NCBI GenBank assembly: GCA_036897095.1
Contig: JAYMSP010000370.1
Span: forward strand, 1-55,254
Origin: Plantago elongata
Lineage: Eukaryota > Streptophyta > Magnoliopsida > Lamiales > Plantaginaceae
DNA: 55,254 nucleotides
Direction of reading: 5' to 3'
In this document: piece after piece, positions 1 through 12,056 of the stretch
How the letters are laid out: each line of letters begins with the position of its first letter
Numbering within the stretch: the first letter of the stretch is position 1
Program-made: the position numbers and the translations under genes
The notes under the pieces: generated by a model
The model's input: the letters and a program-made list of their open reading frames with translations, nothing else
What the model was told of the DNA's origin: nothing
Database searches by the model: none

Positions 1-302
1 GACTGAAAAGTCGATTCCAGAAAGCCCTCTCTGAAAAACGAGATAGTGACTTCTGAGTACTTATTTCGAGATATCAATTGATTTCTAAGAAGCTCAAATT
101 GATAGTATTCGAACGACTCTCAAAATCATCTATAAATATCAACACTTAGAAGCTGAGAAAATACACTAAATCAATACGCTGAACTACTTACACGAACTAC
201 ACTCATATTGCACGTATTCTCTCAAGCTCTCTAACTATAGTTCTACAAGCTTACATTCAAATAGCTTGAAGAATCTTTGGTAGTCCTAAGTGTCCTGAAC
301 CC

Positions 303-821
303 TTAAGAAGAGTTTTATTATCTGTGAAAGAGTTGAACACTCAAACATCCTTTATGAGGTTCATTCTCCAGAACGGTTATCAACACTTGGGTCAGAAAGG
401 AGAATCCTTCCATATACTTAACAAGTATATTAAGTTGTGATTTCTTCCCTAGCTCTCTGGATAAATAGCTGAAAAGTTATTTAAAGAGGAGCCTGACAAA
501 AACCATATAACCAACACCATCAAGGCGAGGAGTACAGGAAGTACTTGGTTTGGGAAATTAAGGAAAAGCTCCAATATTAGCTTGAGTACAAGAAGTACTT
601 GGATTTAGAAGCTAGGAAAAAACTCAGGGGAATGTTGGGAACCATTTGTTTAGTAAGGATCTTAGAATAGGATAAATTGTAAGGTGAACTAAATTGTCTG
701 TTGTAGTGAATTCTAGGTCTCAAAGATGACGAAGTGGACTAGTTGGAGGATTACGCCACCTCTAGAAACCACTATAAGTTGCTTTGTTATTTCCTTATTG
801 CATTTATAGTCTAGCAAAGCG

Positions 822-852
<31 letters not shown>

Positions 853-1762
853 AAACGCACACATTATAACTGCTAAGAAATTAATGTTTATCTATCTCTT
901 AATGTCTTCCCGTCTCTGACATTAAGTATCAGAAACTGCCAAGGTTTCTGAGTAATAGTGTTTATCGACGATTGATTTAAAAGACTATTCACCATCCCCT
1001 GTCTTTTACCTTTGCCTTTATCTGAACAAACAAGTAGTTCTAAATGTCATTTACCTATAACAAGAGATTGTTATTCGTAAAAGAGTTGAACTTTCGAAGA
1101 CCCTTTCTGTAGCTCATTCTCCAGAACGAATACCAATTACTTGGGTCAGTAAGGAGAACCTACCATATACTAAATAATTATATCAAGTGGTGTCATCTCT
1201 CCAAGCTCTCTGAAAACATAGGTGAAAAGTTATAAGGAAAACTTACCTGACTATCAACATATAACCAATACCATCAAGGCGTGGAGTACATGAAGTACTT
1301 GGTTTGGAAAATTAAGGAAAAGCTCCAAGTTTATCTTGAGTACAGGAAAAATGTGGCTCAAGGAGATAGGGAAAAACTTAGGGGGAACATTTGGTTTGTA
1401 ACCATTTGTTTGTAGGGATCTTAGAATAGGATTTATTGTAAGGTGAACTCAATTATCTGTTCTAGTGAATTTCTGGTCTCAGAAAGGCCGAGCGGATTAG
1501 TTGGAGGATTACGCCACCTCCAGATACCATTATAAACTATTGTGTTATTTACTTTACTGTACTTACTTTCTTGCATTACACTCACACACATTATTACTGC
1601 AAAGCACAATCACGTTTATCTATCATTTAAGTCTTCCGCTCTCTGAATCTAAGTATCAGAAACCTCACAGTTTCTGAGAAAGACTGTTTCTCAACAAAAG
1701 TTTGAAAAGTCTATTCATCCCCCCCCCCTCCTAGTCTTTTCCTTTGCCGTTATCTTGACCAA
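303..1762. repeat. Tandem duplication of an LTR-like segment (two units of about 0.7 kb)
   Basis: Two related copies lie head to tail at about 303-1030 and 1058-1762. Shared landmarks are the stretch around GAAAGAGTTGAAC (325 and 1079), CCAACACCATCAAGGCGAGG (about 511) against its counterpart near 1266, GTACTTGGTTTGG, the phrase GGAGGATTACGCCACCTC (about 745 and 1503) followed by CCACTATAA, and the closing GTCTTTT-CCTTTGCC. The CCACTATAA segment followed by a T-rich stretch resembles the U3/R border of a copia-type LTR, but no TG...CA ends, primer site or coding domain could be fixed. They could be tandem LTR remnants or a satellite derived from one. The unit continues to the left of 303 at lower similarity. 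Confidence 0.5.
819..853. repeat. Compound microsatellite (GC)n(AC)n
   Basis: About five GC dinucleotides are followed by about eleven AC dinucleotides inside the first LTR-like unit. The corresponding place in the second unit (near 1580) has only CTCACACACA, so the tract expanded after the duplication. Confidence 0.9.
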
Positions 1763-1767
1763 CACCA

Positions 1768-1990
1768 TCAATGGAAGCTTCGAATTTGAATCTTCCATGG
1801 TTGTTCATGGAAGCTCGAAGCTTCCAAATTTTGACACCTATGGAGGTTGAAGATTTTATGGGCGGCCATGGAAGTTTCGAGTTTGAAGCTTCTGTGTATC
1901 CATGGAAGCTTAGAGTTTGAAGATTACATTTATATCCATGGAAGCTTCGACTGTTCATGGAAGATCTAAGCTTCATGGGCGGCCATGGGA
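1768..1990. repeat. Cluster of short palindromic CCATGGAAGCTTC-type repeats
   Basis: The segment is built from many variants of TCCATGGAAGCTTCGA and its complement, each combining an NcoI-like CCATGG and a HindIII-like AAGCTT palindrome, separated by short T- or A-rich spacers. The same motif recurs at 5815-5910 inside a TIR element and at 29810-29930 inside an ATM intron. Function unknown. It is not obviously coding. Confidence 0.7.
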
Positions 1991-2529
1991 GCTTATGTTG
2001 TTTGGTGGTAGCATATGAGGATGTATAGTAAGGAAAGGATTACACTGCTGAGCAATGGCTAGGTCAATTTTCTTAAGATTGTATTTGTCCCACACTGGTG
2101 CTGATGATTTACGTAGCAAATAGTCTACCAAGATAGAACATCATTATTTGAATTAAAGTTCTAGCACTCAAACAGTGATTCGGCAAACTAAGACAATAAA
2201 GGAGTTTTGGCTTCGGAGAGAATGTAAGAGAAGGAAAAAAGGATTGTTGTGTTTTGAATACGAACCTGGGGGGGCTATATATAGTTTCGAAGGGCTGAGT
2301 CCAGCAGGTACAACCATTCGCAAACTGGCACTGCAGAAGAGTTGCAACTTCTGAGTGTAACATTTCCGAACAGATGTCCCCTGCGAACAGACAGACTGAT
2401 TTGTTGAAACATACTGCACCTATTCGCGCAAGCCTAGTCCACTTGGTTGGGCCTGTTCAGACTAATCTTAATGGGCCCAACTAACATAGTTGGTTTCTGG
2501 CCCAAAACGATTATAGTCAGCTCTAGACT

Positions 2530-2622
2530 GCGACCCGCGAACCCACGAACCCTCGAGCCCACGACCCACGACCCAGACCCCAGACCCGCAAACCCATCTA
2601 GCTCCCCCCCCCCCCCCCCCCC
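2530..2622. repeat. CGACCC-rich tract ending in poly-C
   Basis: A pyrimidine- and C-rich simple repeat (units like CGACCCACGAACCC) runs into a 19-base C homopolymer at 2604-2622. From here to about 3380 the sequence is AT-rich and I recognise no gene or element. Confidence 0.8.
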
Positions 2623-3389
2623 TACACCCTCAAAAGCATGGGGGTCCTAAGGGCCTAATCCCTTAGCCCAAGCCTTAGGCTATTATTTAATACCTTCTTC
2701 CTCAATTTAATTTTAGCCATATGAGATTTCTCCCATTCCAACTCTTGGCATTCCATATTCAATGCATCAACCAATACACTTTGAGCTTCAATAATATTTC
2801 ACCATTTATTGAATTTTAGTAATTATGTCTCAAGTGTTCTCTACTACTATATAAGATTATACACGTTTAAGGAAACTTCATTCCTAACGTGTGGGACCCC
2901 TTTAATTGAGGTGTAAAGTCATGGACTAGCCTCTCTTTGGTGACTCAAATTCTAACAGCTTCAAGCTAGAAGCTTTAAGTTTGGCTGCCATGGGAGGTTG
3001 AAAGACGGGAATTGACTCGTTGGAGTGAATTGAATCATTTTGCTCATACATTATCTAGTGTTATCATTTTAAGAGGCATGAATATGCTTTAAAGAGCTAC
3101 TGTTTTAGTTTATGCATATCCGTTATATGGCTTCAATTCACTTTTTCGTTTAATTATCATTTAAAAGTGAAATTTTGAATTTTATCTTTTATTCTTTGTT
3201 AATTTTATAATATAATGTTTTCAAATCTGAAACTACATTAGAAATTCGTACCGTGTAAATTGAATCATTGCACAACCATATTACTTGGTGTTTTATTATG
3301 TTTTTAAGAGTAGGTATTATCGTTGTTATGTTTTTAGCTTCATTGTTCTTTTAAATAAAAGAGCCAAGGCTCTCGAGGTTTCTATGTAT

Positions 3390-6081
3390 TAGAGAATTTT
3401 TTTTCTACACTATAAACTTTTTTGCTTTTATGAGTTTGCATTTTTACATTTTTTTTGTTTGCAAATGACCACAAAACCTTTTAAATTTTTCGCTTTTACA
3501 CTAAAAATTTAAAGGTGTTAATCGTTCTACTAAACCTTTCAAAATTTTTTCGCTATTACATTAAAACCTTTCAAAAAAGCTAAAGTATTTAAAAAGGTAA
3601 AGTTTTCTTAAAAAATAAAAAAATCAAGAATTTTTAGGGTTTTTTTGCGGTTTTTAATTTTTAGCGGTCTGACCGGTCGAGAATCTTAAAAAATCGACGA
3701 GACAAACATTTTCATTATGATTTTAATAGATTGTGTTATAGTTTAAATTGTTAGTATTGAAAGTTACAGTTATAGTTTTAGCATATCATGTTAATTTTTT
3801 AAGAGATGATGTGATTGTTTTAATACGTTGTTATTATATATTTCAATTAGAGTTTTTTTACCACTTTTGTAATTCAATTTGGTGTGATGGTTTTAAAGAG
3901 TTAATGATAGTTTCAAGATGACTTGTTATAAGTTTAAATTACACTCTAATATTATTAGACAGGTCTAAAAATTCATGTATGTCATTAACCAATAAACAAT
4001 CTTAAATAAGTTACTTGCAATTCAGTTTTTACACTATTGAAACATTCAGATATCCAAAGGTATAAAAATCTATTCATATGAAAAAGATTACAATAAACAT
4101 TCATTTGGTATTTTTTGATGCAAATACAAATCTTGGTGAGCTTTGCCTTCCTGCCTTTTTGTTCTTCAATATTTGTAATACCGTTGAGAGACCTATCATC
4201 AAACTCAATGTTATCATCAGTATATGTTTTAAACGTTAACTAACTGGGTAAAAAATGTAACGACTCTTATTAAAACTATCACATTCATGCTTAAAACAAT
4301 AATAAAGTAGAAACACGAAACAAAAGCTAGAAAAAATAGTAACAATACATCTTACAACTATAACAATGCGTCTTAAAACTATAACAGAGAGGGAACATGA
4401 AACATAAGCTAAAAATAATAACTATAATAGTTAGAACTATAATGATTTCTCTTAAAACAATAACAACGAATTTTATAACTAGAACAATGTAGGAACATAC
4501 AACACAAGCTAAAAACAATAATATTGAAGTTTTAAACCATAACAATGCATCTTAAATATATAACAATGACTTTTAAAAAAAAAATACAGGTTGAACATGC
4601 AATACAAGTTAAAGATAGTAAAATTGATGCTTAAATCAATAACAGTCCTCATAAAATTATAAAAAGTATTGACAAAAAATCAAGTCTTAAATATTTTATC
4701 ATTGGCTAAAAATATTAATATTGCTCCTTAAAACTAGAATTACATATTTAAAAACGGATCCGCTAAAACAATAATAGATAGAAATATTTAATAAAAACTA
4801 AAAACATTACAACGATGCACTAGCTTTTACAATCATAAGAATGCCACTTAAATCCTTAACAAAACACCAAACAACATGATTACGAAATATTCAATTTTTC
4901 TATATGAATTTTAGATCTGGAAATAACAGGTCGTAAAATTATTGAAAAATGTAAAATAAAACGTAAAATATCACTTCTAGTTGATGTTAACGAGAAAAAA
5001 ACGAAAAGAATCTGTACAACGCCGAGTCTAAAAACAATAACAACATTTCTTAAAAATATATCAATGCTTCTTGAAACCATAACGAAACACCAGATAACAT
5101 ATGTGCGATATAATTCAAAATTTCAAATGTACGAATTTCATATCTAGTTCTAGATTAGGAAAACCATATCGCAAAATTATCGAAAAGCAAAACATAAGAG
5201 GTCGATTTTCACTTCCGAATGAGATGCAAACCGAAAAAAGCAACATGAAACAATATAACAAATGAGAAAACAATAAAAACCACAAAACTATTGATCGACT
5301 CACTTGAATTTTGAGGGATTTGAGTAAATCAGGTGAAATTGTTTCAAAATCAGGTGAAATTGCTTCGAAATTCGGGATTCGATGGAGATGATTCTCCCAA
5401 ACATCATCATCGAAGGAGGCACTGGCACGAATGTCGCCGGTGGATATGGGAAAGGAATATTGGGGAGGGAGACAGAAGAAGAAAGAAGAAGTATATGTTT
5501 CTCTCTCTAGAGCTTCTTAGAGAGAGAAAAATAGTTGAGTGTTATGATTTTTGTGTGAGATTGTTATTATTTGGGAGTATTTATACAAAAGTCACTAACC
5601 GGTTATTATTATAAAACCGGATTTTCCTATAGATTAGGAAAATCTCTCCTTTTACTATACTTACTCTTCAAAAAATTTCTATGTTACGCAAACTTTGAGT
5701 ATTTTTAGTTCCTATCTCTTCTTCCTTCCCAATCTTGTCCATTTTCAACAATTTTAATTTCTTTTCTTCTTCTTCCTTTTCAATGTTGCCAATTCTCAAC
5801 AAACCCATTGCAAGATCACCCCATGAAAGGAGCTTCCATGGTGATTATGCCCTCCATGGAAGGACAACAACCACCACCGAAGCTCCACTCAGAGCTTCCA
5901 TGGCCAAGAGAAGCAAAATTCATCACTTTTATCCTCATTAACGGAGGTTCGTAACGTATCCAACTTTTGTGTAGCCGTAAAATGTTTTCAAAGCTTTTGA
6001 AGTCGAGTGCTGGAAAAAAAAAAAAGAGGTTAAAGTGTAAACTCAAAAAAGCGAAAAAGTTTAGTGTAATTTTTTTCCTTC
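3390..6081. mobile_element. Non-autonomous TIR element with 9-bp target duplication (Mutator-like)
   Basis: Inverted termini of about 45 bp can be read: left 3398-3445 (CTACACTATAAACTTTTTTG...) against the reverse complement of 6025-6070 (TTACACTAAACTTTTTCGC...). They are flanked by a perfect 9-bp direct repeat, TCTATGTAT, at 3381-3389 and 6082-6090. A 9-bp duplication is the hallmark of Mutator-like elements. The interior is AT-rich, with many diverged copies of a motif like CTTAAAACTATAACAATG between 4260 and 5090, a GA-rich segment at 5330-5520 that may be a captured gene fragment, and a patch of CCATGG/GAGCTTCC palindromes at 5815-5910. No transposase is legible, so it is probably a non-autonomous copy mobilised in trans. 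Confidence 0.7.
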
Positions 6082-6309
6082 TCTATGTATGTATTATGAA
6101 ATGATTATGGGAACTCAAATACACCAAGTACCTCGTAACTGATACATCCCAAATAAAATCCATAGAAACTAAACTAGCCATGTACCATCTAAGATTGACA
6201 AAAGTGCTACAAGAGGGCAACAAACTACTTTGGGTTGTTATGTTTTTAGCTTATGATGAATGGTTTTAGGGCTTGGCTAATAGGTCGCATTGTACTTAGG
6301 GGTGAGCAT

Positions 6310-6880
6310 AGATGAATTGGACCGAAAATTTGTTTTTTAGGTCGGCCTTAAACCTATTTTATCCGGTCTTCGGTACTGCATATTTAAAAAATTTGGTTTT
6401 CAATTTGGGCTGGTCCAAAAACTCGAAAAACTGTGGTTCGGGTCAAATGGACTGAAATAGTACATAAAACCTATTTTTTTTATTCATGTCGATACCTAAT
6501 ATAGCTCTACGACTTTTGTCCCCTAGTCATTTCTTCTAAACCTAGGCGCCCTATTCATTCTTTCTTCTCTAATCTTGCTCCACTCCTCCGTCCACCTCCA
6601 CCATTATCAAACCGGACCGAAAAATTGGTTTTCTAGGTTGGCCTTAAACCTATTCGGTCCGATCTTGGGTACTGCATATATAGCTTAAAAAATTGGTTTT
6701 CGGTCCGGTCCGGTCTAAAATCCGAAAAACTATTGGTTTTTATTTATTCTTGTAGATGCCTAATATAGGTCTACGGCTTTTGTCCCCAAGTCATTTCTTA
6801 TAAACCCTAGACGTCACATTAATTCTCTCTTCTCTAATGTTGCTCCTCTCCTCCGCCCACCTCCACCTCCTCTGCTTCGA
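6310..6880. repeat. Tandem duplication, unit about 290 bp
   Basis: Two copies, starting near 6317 and 6606, share GGACCGAAAA-TTGGTTTT, GGCCTTAAACCTATT, GGTACTGCATAT, CCTAATATAG-TCTACG, CTTTTGTCCCC-AGTCATTTCTT and CTCTAAT-TTGCTCC. The GGTGAGCATAGAT sequence just left of the first unit resembles the end of hAT-like elements, but no partner end was found. Small ORFs here do not resemble known proteins. Confidence 0.6.
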
Positions 6881-7099
6881 ACCCAAATTGTCAGTGAAAC
6901 CCACGCCGTTCATTCCTCCGTTCTTCAGATCTCCACCTCTGCTCCTCAATCTTAAGATCTGCTCCACTCCGCCTTCAAATCTTGTCTCCTCCATCAGATT
7001 CTGCTTTCCACGGCTCCTCCATCAGATCCCATTATTATCATAAATCATAAGAATAAATTTTACCATTTTTCACCAACTTCACCTTTTTTTTTTCTTGCG

Positions 7100-7984
7100 C
7101 TTAGGGATGATGCCACTAGTTGTCCCTAACAATGTCCCTAAAACGTTTGTTATAGTTATAAGTGACACGATTATGATTTTATGTATAAATGTTACTAGAT
7201 TTAGCATGTGTTGCATGCTCCTACTTTTTTATTGTTTTAAAATGTATTCTTATGGTTTTACGCATCAATGTTACTGTTTTTAGCATATGTTGCACGTTTC
7301 TTCTTTATTTTTAAGCACCAATGTGATAGTTTTAATGAGAGTTATTATGATTTTAACATAGTTAATGAATATTTAAAACATGTGCTAATGTTGACATCGA
7401 GTTTGATGATGGGTATGTGAAAAAGGTGCAACTACAACATTGAAGCATCGAGCACAAGCAAACAAAGTCAGAAGCCGAAGTTCACCAACTTAATTTGCAT
7501 TTGCATACAAAAAAATAAATCAAATTAACGTTTATTGTAATTTTTTCTATGAAAATTGACATTTTAAAACCTTTTGATGAGTATTTCAATATTGTAATGA
7601 CTCAATGTTTCAAGTTGCATATTTTAAGCATGCTTACTAATATTTTAATGGCATATATAAAACTTTTAAAATTATAAAATGGTGATTTAATGATATTAGA
7701 CAGTCTCTTAAAACTATAACAAGTCATCTTAAAATTTTGTGACTCCATAAAACAATCACACCATCTCTAAAAACATTAAAAATAGAAGTTACAACTAACA
7801 ACTTATCTTAAAATATTAGCAAAACACATTAGAAACATAACTGAAATTTCCAATACTAACAACTTCAAACTATAACATAATCTATTAAAAACATAACGAA
7901 AAATGTTATCTCAGTATTTTAAAAAAAAAACTAAGCCGGTCAGACGGCTAAAATCCAAAAATCGCGAAAAATCACAAAAAACCT
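7100..7984. mobile_element. Inverted fragment of the same family as the 3390-6081 element
   Basis: The reverse complement of about 7740-7980 matches 3620-3900: CGGTCTGACCGG-type GC island, then TTTTTAATAGATTATGTTATAGTTT, TTGTTAGTATTG and GATGGTGTGATTGTTTTA. The 7130-7330 part has ATGTTACT-GTTTTTAGCATATGTTGCA blocks that mirror the repeats at 4260-4640. Only one end is recognisable and it is interrupted by the MITE at 7987, so this is a truncated copy. Confidence 0.6.
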
Positions 7985-7986
7985 TA

Positions 7987-8143
7987 GGGTGTTTGGATGG
8001 GGATTTGAATACCCCCATTTGGCTCGATGAACAGTGATTTGGCCTAAAATGCACTTAAAATACCCCACTCAAATATCCATCCAAACACAATTTTCACAAA
8101 AATCCATCCAAATGCCCACTCAAATGTCCATCCAAACCGCCAC
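7987..8143. mobile_element. 157-bp Tourist-like MITE, copy 1
   Basis: The ends GGGTGTTTGGATGG and CCATCCAAACCGCCAC form a terminal inverted repeat, flanked by TTA on both sides (7984-7986 and 8144-8146), the target duplication typical of PIF/Harbinger elements. The interior shares ATTTGGCTCGATGA and AGTGATTTGGCCTAAAAT with a second copy of the same length at 15879-16035. Confidence 0.75.
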
Positions 8144-8341
8144 TTAATTTTCCATTTTTTTCTTCAAAAAATCTTCCTTTTCTCAAAGACTTTGACTTCC
8201 ACGATTGAACCACTTTGCTATTGCAAAACCTAACCATATATTATAGATTATAAGTACGTTTGAGATGCAAAATCCCTGACACTAGCTATGCACTCACCCA
8301 TATATACACTAATTAGAGGTAACGAAAGACATAAAAGAGGA

Positions 8342-9400
8342 ATGGCTCCCAAGATAACAGTCGATCCGCCGAGATCCCGTGGCCGCCCGAGGAAGCAGGG
8401 CAGCCCGGCTATTGCGGCGGATGAGACCGATTATGCGGAGACATCGAATCTGATTTCTGGGAGGGCAACGGTGGGGAATGAGACGGCGGTGAATCCAGGT
8501 ATGTTCTCAAACCCTAACTCAGAGATGGAGGTGGTGAATTCGGCTGTGGTAGATGAGGTGGGCCGATTGGAGAAGGGTATTCCAGCGACGGCGGGGGGAT
8601 CAGATGTGCCGGTGATGGTGGCGACCTCTGAAACCCTAGCTAATGATTTACCGAACAACCAATTGGAGATATCGGATATTGTGGAGCATCAAACAAACAA
8701 GGTTTTGTGGGTAGATGTTATTCGTGGAAACAGACTCCCGAACAGTGGAACTCGGATTCCGTATGTTAATCCAATTGTGAAAGATTCGACTATGGAGGTT
8801 GAAATTGATGATTCTGATGTTGAATTTGAACTCAAGTACTGGGAAAACTCATTGATTTTTTTTATGTCGGTATTGATTTAACTATGAACGCGGTCAAAAA
8901 ATTTATGATTAAACACTGGAACTTTGTGGGGCTCCCGAAAATCTTCTATAATGAAGAAGGATATTTCATCATTAGATTTCTGAAGGAAGAAGACTGGCAG
9001 GCAGTAATGAAGAATGGACCTTATTCAATTTTTGGAAAGACAATCATGTTGAGGAGATGGACTCAAAACTTTTCTCTAACAGACAATCTGTTGCGTACTA
9101 TGCCTGTTTGGGTCACTTTCCCTAACCTACCTTTGCACTTGTGGGGAGAGAGGAGCATTGCTAAGATAGCGAGTACGATTGGTAAACCAATGGTCCCCAA
9201 TGAGTGCACGACAAAGAAATTACGAATCGCCTATGCTAGAGTAATGATAGAAGTTGATGTCACGAAAGAGCTTAAGAAATCCGTCATCATCAAGACAATA
9301 AGGACACCCATATTGAGCGGGTGGTGGAGTATGACTGGCAAGCACTGTTTTGTGATAAGTGTCAACTAATTGGGCATAAGTGTGGACAGGATGTGGGGAG
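8342..9400 (+). pseudogene. LINE ORF1 (DUF4283 RNA-binding domain plus CCHC knuckle), frameshifted
   Basis: The protein starts MAPKITVDPPRSRGRPRKQG, a basic AT-hook-like N-terminus, then a variable acidic linker, then the DUF4283 core with KHWNFVGLPKIFYNEEGYFI, PVWVTFPNLPLHLWGE and RIAYARVMIEVDVTKEL. A slip in the T-run near 8857-8864 shifts the frame between YWENSLIF and the following VGIDLTMNAVKKF. A second shift near 9310-9320 separates the core from the knuckle FCDKCQLIGHKCGQ at about 9348-9390. In intact elements this protein binds the element RNA. Confidence 0.8.
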
Positions 9401-9780
9401 ACAACCCACGCCACCCCGTACTCGGGAGACACATGGACAGGGGAGGGAGCAACGATAGATTGCCCGACGCTATCACATGGAACTTCAGGTAGCATGGGAT
9501 GTCCTAGATAGACCCCAGCAGACTGGTCCAGGTGAGATGGGTGTTGTTATGCCCAGACAGGGTGTGGAACATAGGCAGCCTGCACGACCCCCGCACACGG
9601 GGAATGGATCGGAGGTCGATTAGTCGGGGGAGTGTCCGGGGCATAGTAATCGATCCACTGGTGAACTGAGAAATAATAGTCGACCAACCCAGCATCATAG
9701 GGAACCTGAGGTAGTTTTGAGTAATGGTTTTGTGTCTTTGGATACTTTGAATGGGTTCGAAGCTAAGCAAAATCGACCAA

Positions 9781-10560
9781 TATGATCGTTTGGAGTATTA
9801 GGGGCTAAACAAAGCAGTGAAATTTTGTGAGATTGGCTCCCGTTTCACTAAGCTTAATGTTTCAGTGGCTGCTTTACTGGAAACCAGGGTTAAGGAAGAC
9901 AAAAAGGCGAGAATCAGAGCCCGTCTTGAAAAGAAATGGAAGTACCCGGATAATTATGACAAACATGATAATGGTAGAATCTAAAGTTTATGGAATGATC
10001 GCAATGTGGATATTAGGCTGATGGACTCATCGGACCAATTCTTGCACTGTGGTTTATACACGTTGGATGGTCAACTCAAGCAGTGGATTACTTTTGTTTA
10101 TGCCCATAATTCTCTGGAGATTCGCTGAAAACTCTGGAGGGATATTGAGCAACGAATGGTGCAGAGTGGGGACCCATGGATGGCTATTGGTGGCTTCAAT
10201 AATATCCTGCAATATGGGGATTGCATTGGAGGTCAACCGGTCTCAGCTGCAGAATTTTGGGACCTTACCAACATGATGGAAGCTACGAACTTGGTGGAAA
10301 AAGATAGGGTTGGGGATCGTTTCACCTGGACAAACAGACATGTTTACTCTTGTATTGATCATGCCTTATGCAATCCGGAGTGGTTTCAACGTTTTGACTC
10401 TACGATCCTCAGAGTTTTTGAGCCGGGGATATCTGGCCATACCCCACTTTACTTGCAAATTGAGATACCTGTGAGACCAAAGCACCACCAATTCCGCTTT
10501 ATGAATAGTTTAACTACACAAGAGAATTTTTGGAAACAATGCGGGATCATTGGGAGAGAA
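9781..10560 (+). pseudogene. LINE AP-endonuclease domain, inactivated
   Basis: Fragments in several frames give VSVAALLETRVKEDKKARI (includes the catalytic-glutamate region LETRV), QWITFVYAHNS, WMAIGGFNNILQYGD and RVGDRFTWTNRH. Two positions that are catalytic aspartates in active enzymes are changed: GDFN has become GGFN (about 10190) and SDH near the end has become SGH (about 10430). Stops near 9805 also break the start. Confidence 0.8.
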
Positions 10561-11840
10561 TGAAGAGGGAAAAACCTATGTTCACTGTATGGAAAAAGTT
10601 GTTGCACCTACAACCTGCTTTACGGACCTTCGGCAGACAACTGTCCGGACCAAGACAACAGTTAGACAAGGCGCAGGCTAACCTGAAAGTTGCGCAGACT
10701 GAGTTGCTTGCTGATAGATTTGATATGCACCGTATTGATAATGTTAAGCGTCTCCGGGCTGAGGTGATCAAGTGGAATGAGATTGAGGAATCTTTACTCG
10801 CTCAACGAGCAAAGGTGCACTGGCTACGGGTTGGAGATGGGAATAATGCTTTCTTCCATGCTACATTTAAGGAGAAAAACAGGCAAGATGGTATACGAAA
10901 ACTGATTAGAGAAGATGGAGTAGTGGTTACCGTGCATAGAGTGTGGAGAGGGAGGTGCTTAGCTTCTATAAAGCTTTGGCCGGGACAAAAATTGAAAACC
11001 TTCAAGGAGTGGATATTGAGGCACTGCGAGATGGGAAGTAACTGAATAGGCAAGAGCGACTCAGTCTGATTTGCAAGGTTACTGATGCTAAGATATGGGA
11101 TGCCCTTAAGGGCATTGGGATAACAAAGCCCCGGGACCAGATGGGTACAATGAGGATATGATCGTAAGAATACCTCCCCGAGGTAAATGATACAAATGGA
11201 CTTGCAAAAAGCATATGATACAGTAGAATGGAGGGTGTTGGAGAGAATTATGGATGAGCTAGGATTCCCGGTCCAATTCACTTATTGAGTTACGCGGTGT
11301 GTAGAACATATATTCCATTAATGGAGTTCCTTCCCAGATCTCAAAGGCTGAGAGAGGGCTACGACAGGGTGATCCCATCTCCCCGCTACTTTCCGATATT
11401 ATGATGGAATATCTGGATAGGGTCTTGCTAAAACTTAAAACCACGCCGGATTTCAATTTCCACCCAAAATGTGAAAGGCTTAATATTGTTAATCTTTGCT
11501 TCGCGGATGATGTGTTACTATTTGCCCGGGGGGACATCCGCTCGGTTCAACAATTGATGCAACAAGTAGACATGAATCGGCTAAAGTGCCGAATTTATAG
11601 TGGTGGGATTGGTCGGCATGTGCGGGATCAGATACAACAGATTACGGGTTTTGAGGAGGGTCAGGTTCCGGTGAAATACCTGGGTGTTCCTCTTCTGACC
11701 CGATGCTTAGAGGTGCGACATTACCAACCACTCATTGAGAAGATTACGGTCCGGATTACACATTGGAGCTCGAAGCTCTTAAGCTATGCTGGCAAGATGA
11801 AACTGATCAAGTGTGTTTTGCATGCTCTGACGAGCTATTG
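10560..11840 (+). pseudogene. LINE reverse transcriptase domain, interrupted
   Basis: Readable parts are the pre-RT region KVHWLRVGDGNNAFFHATFK, then MDLQKAYDTVEW (RT motif A region), QGDPISPLLSDIMMEYLDRV (motif B region), CFADDVLLFARGD (motif C with the catalytic FADD pair intact) and VPVKYLGVPLLTR. There are stops after 11040 and 11285 and a deletion between about 11140 and 11190 that removes the FLKGR-type segment. Confidence 0.85.
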
Positions 11841-12056
11841 AATGTAGGTCTTCCCATTTCCTAAGAAAGTAGTTCGGCACATTGAGTCCCTTTGTCGGTC
11901 TTTCTTATGGAGTGGTACAACATATATTACTAGACGCGCACCTATAGCTGGGACAAGGTTTGTGATATAAAGAATGTCGGTGGGTTGAATCTTACCTCAT
12001 TACTCGAATGGAATGCGTGTAGTATTGCCAAATTGCTCTGGAATATCTGATGTAAG

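Noticed and set aside
2447..2650. Proline-rich 67-codon plus-strand ORF
   Set aside because: It is produced by a simple CGACCC repeat and a poly-C run, with no gene context.
5333..5614. 93-codon plus-strand ORF as a gene
   Set aside because: It lies inside a Mutator-type element and has no recognisable domain. At most it is a captured fragment.
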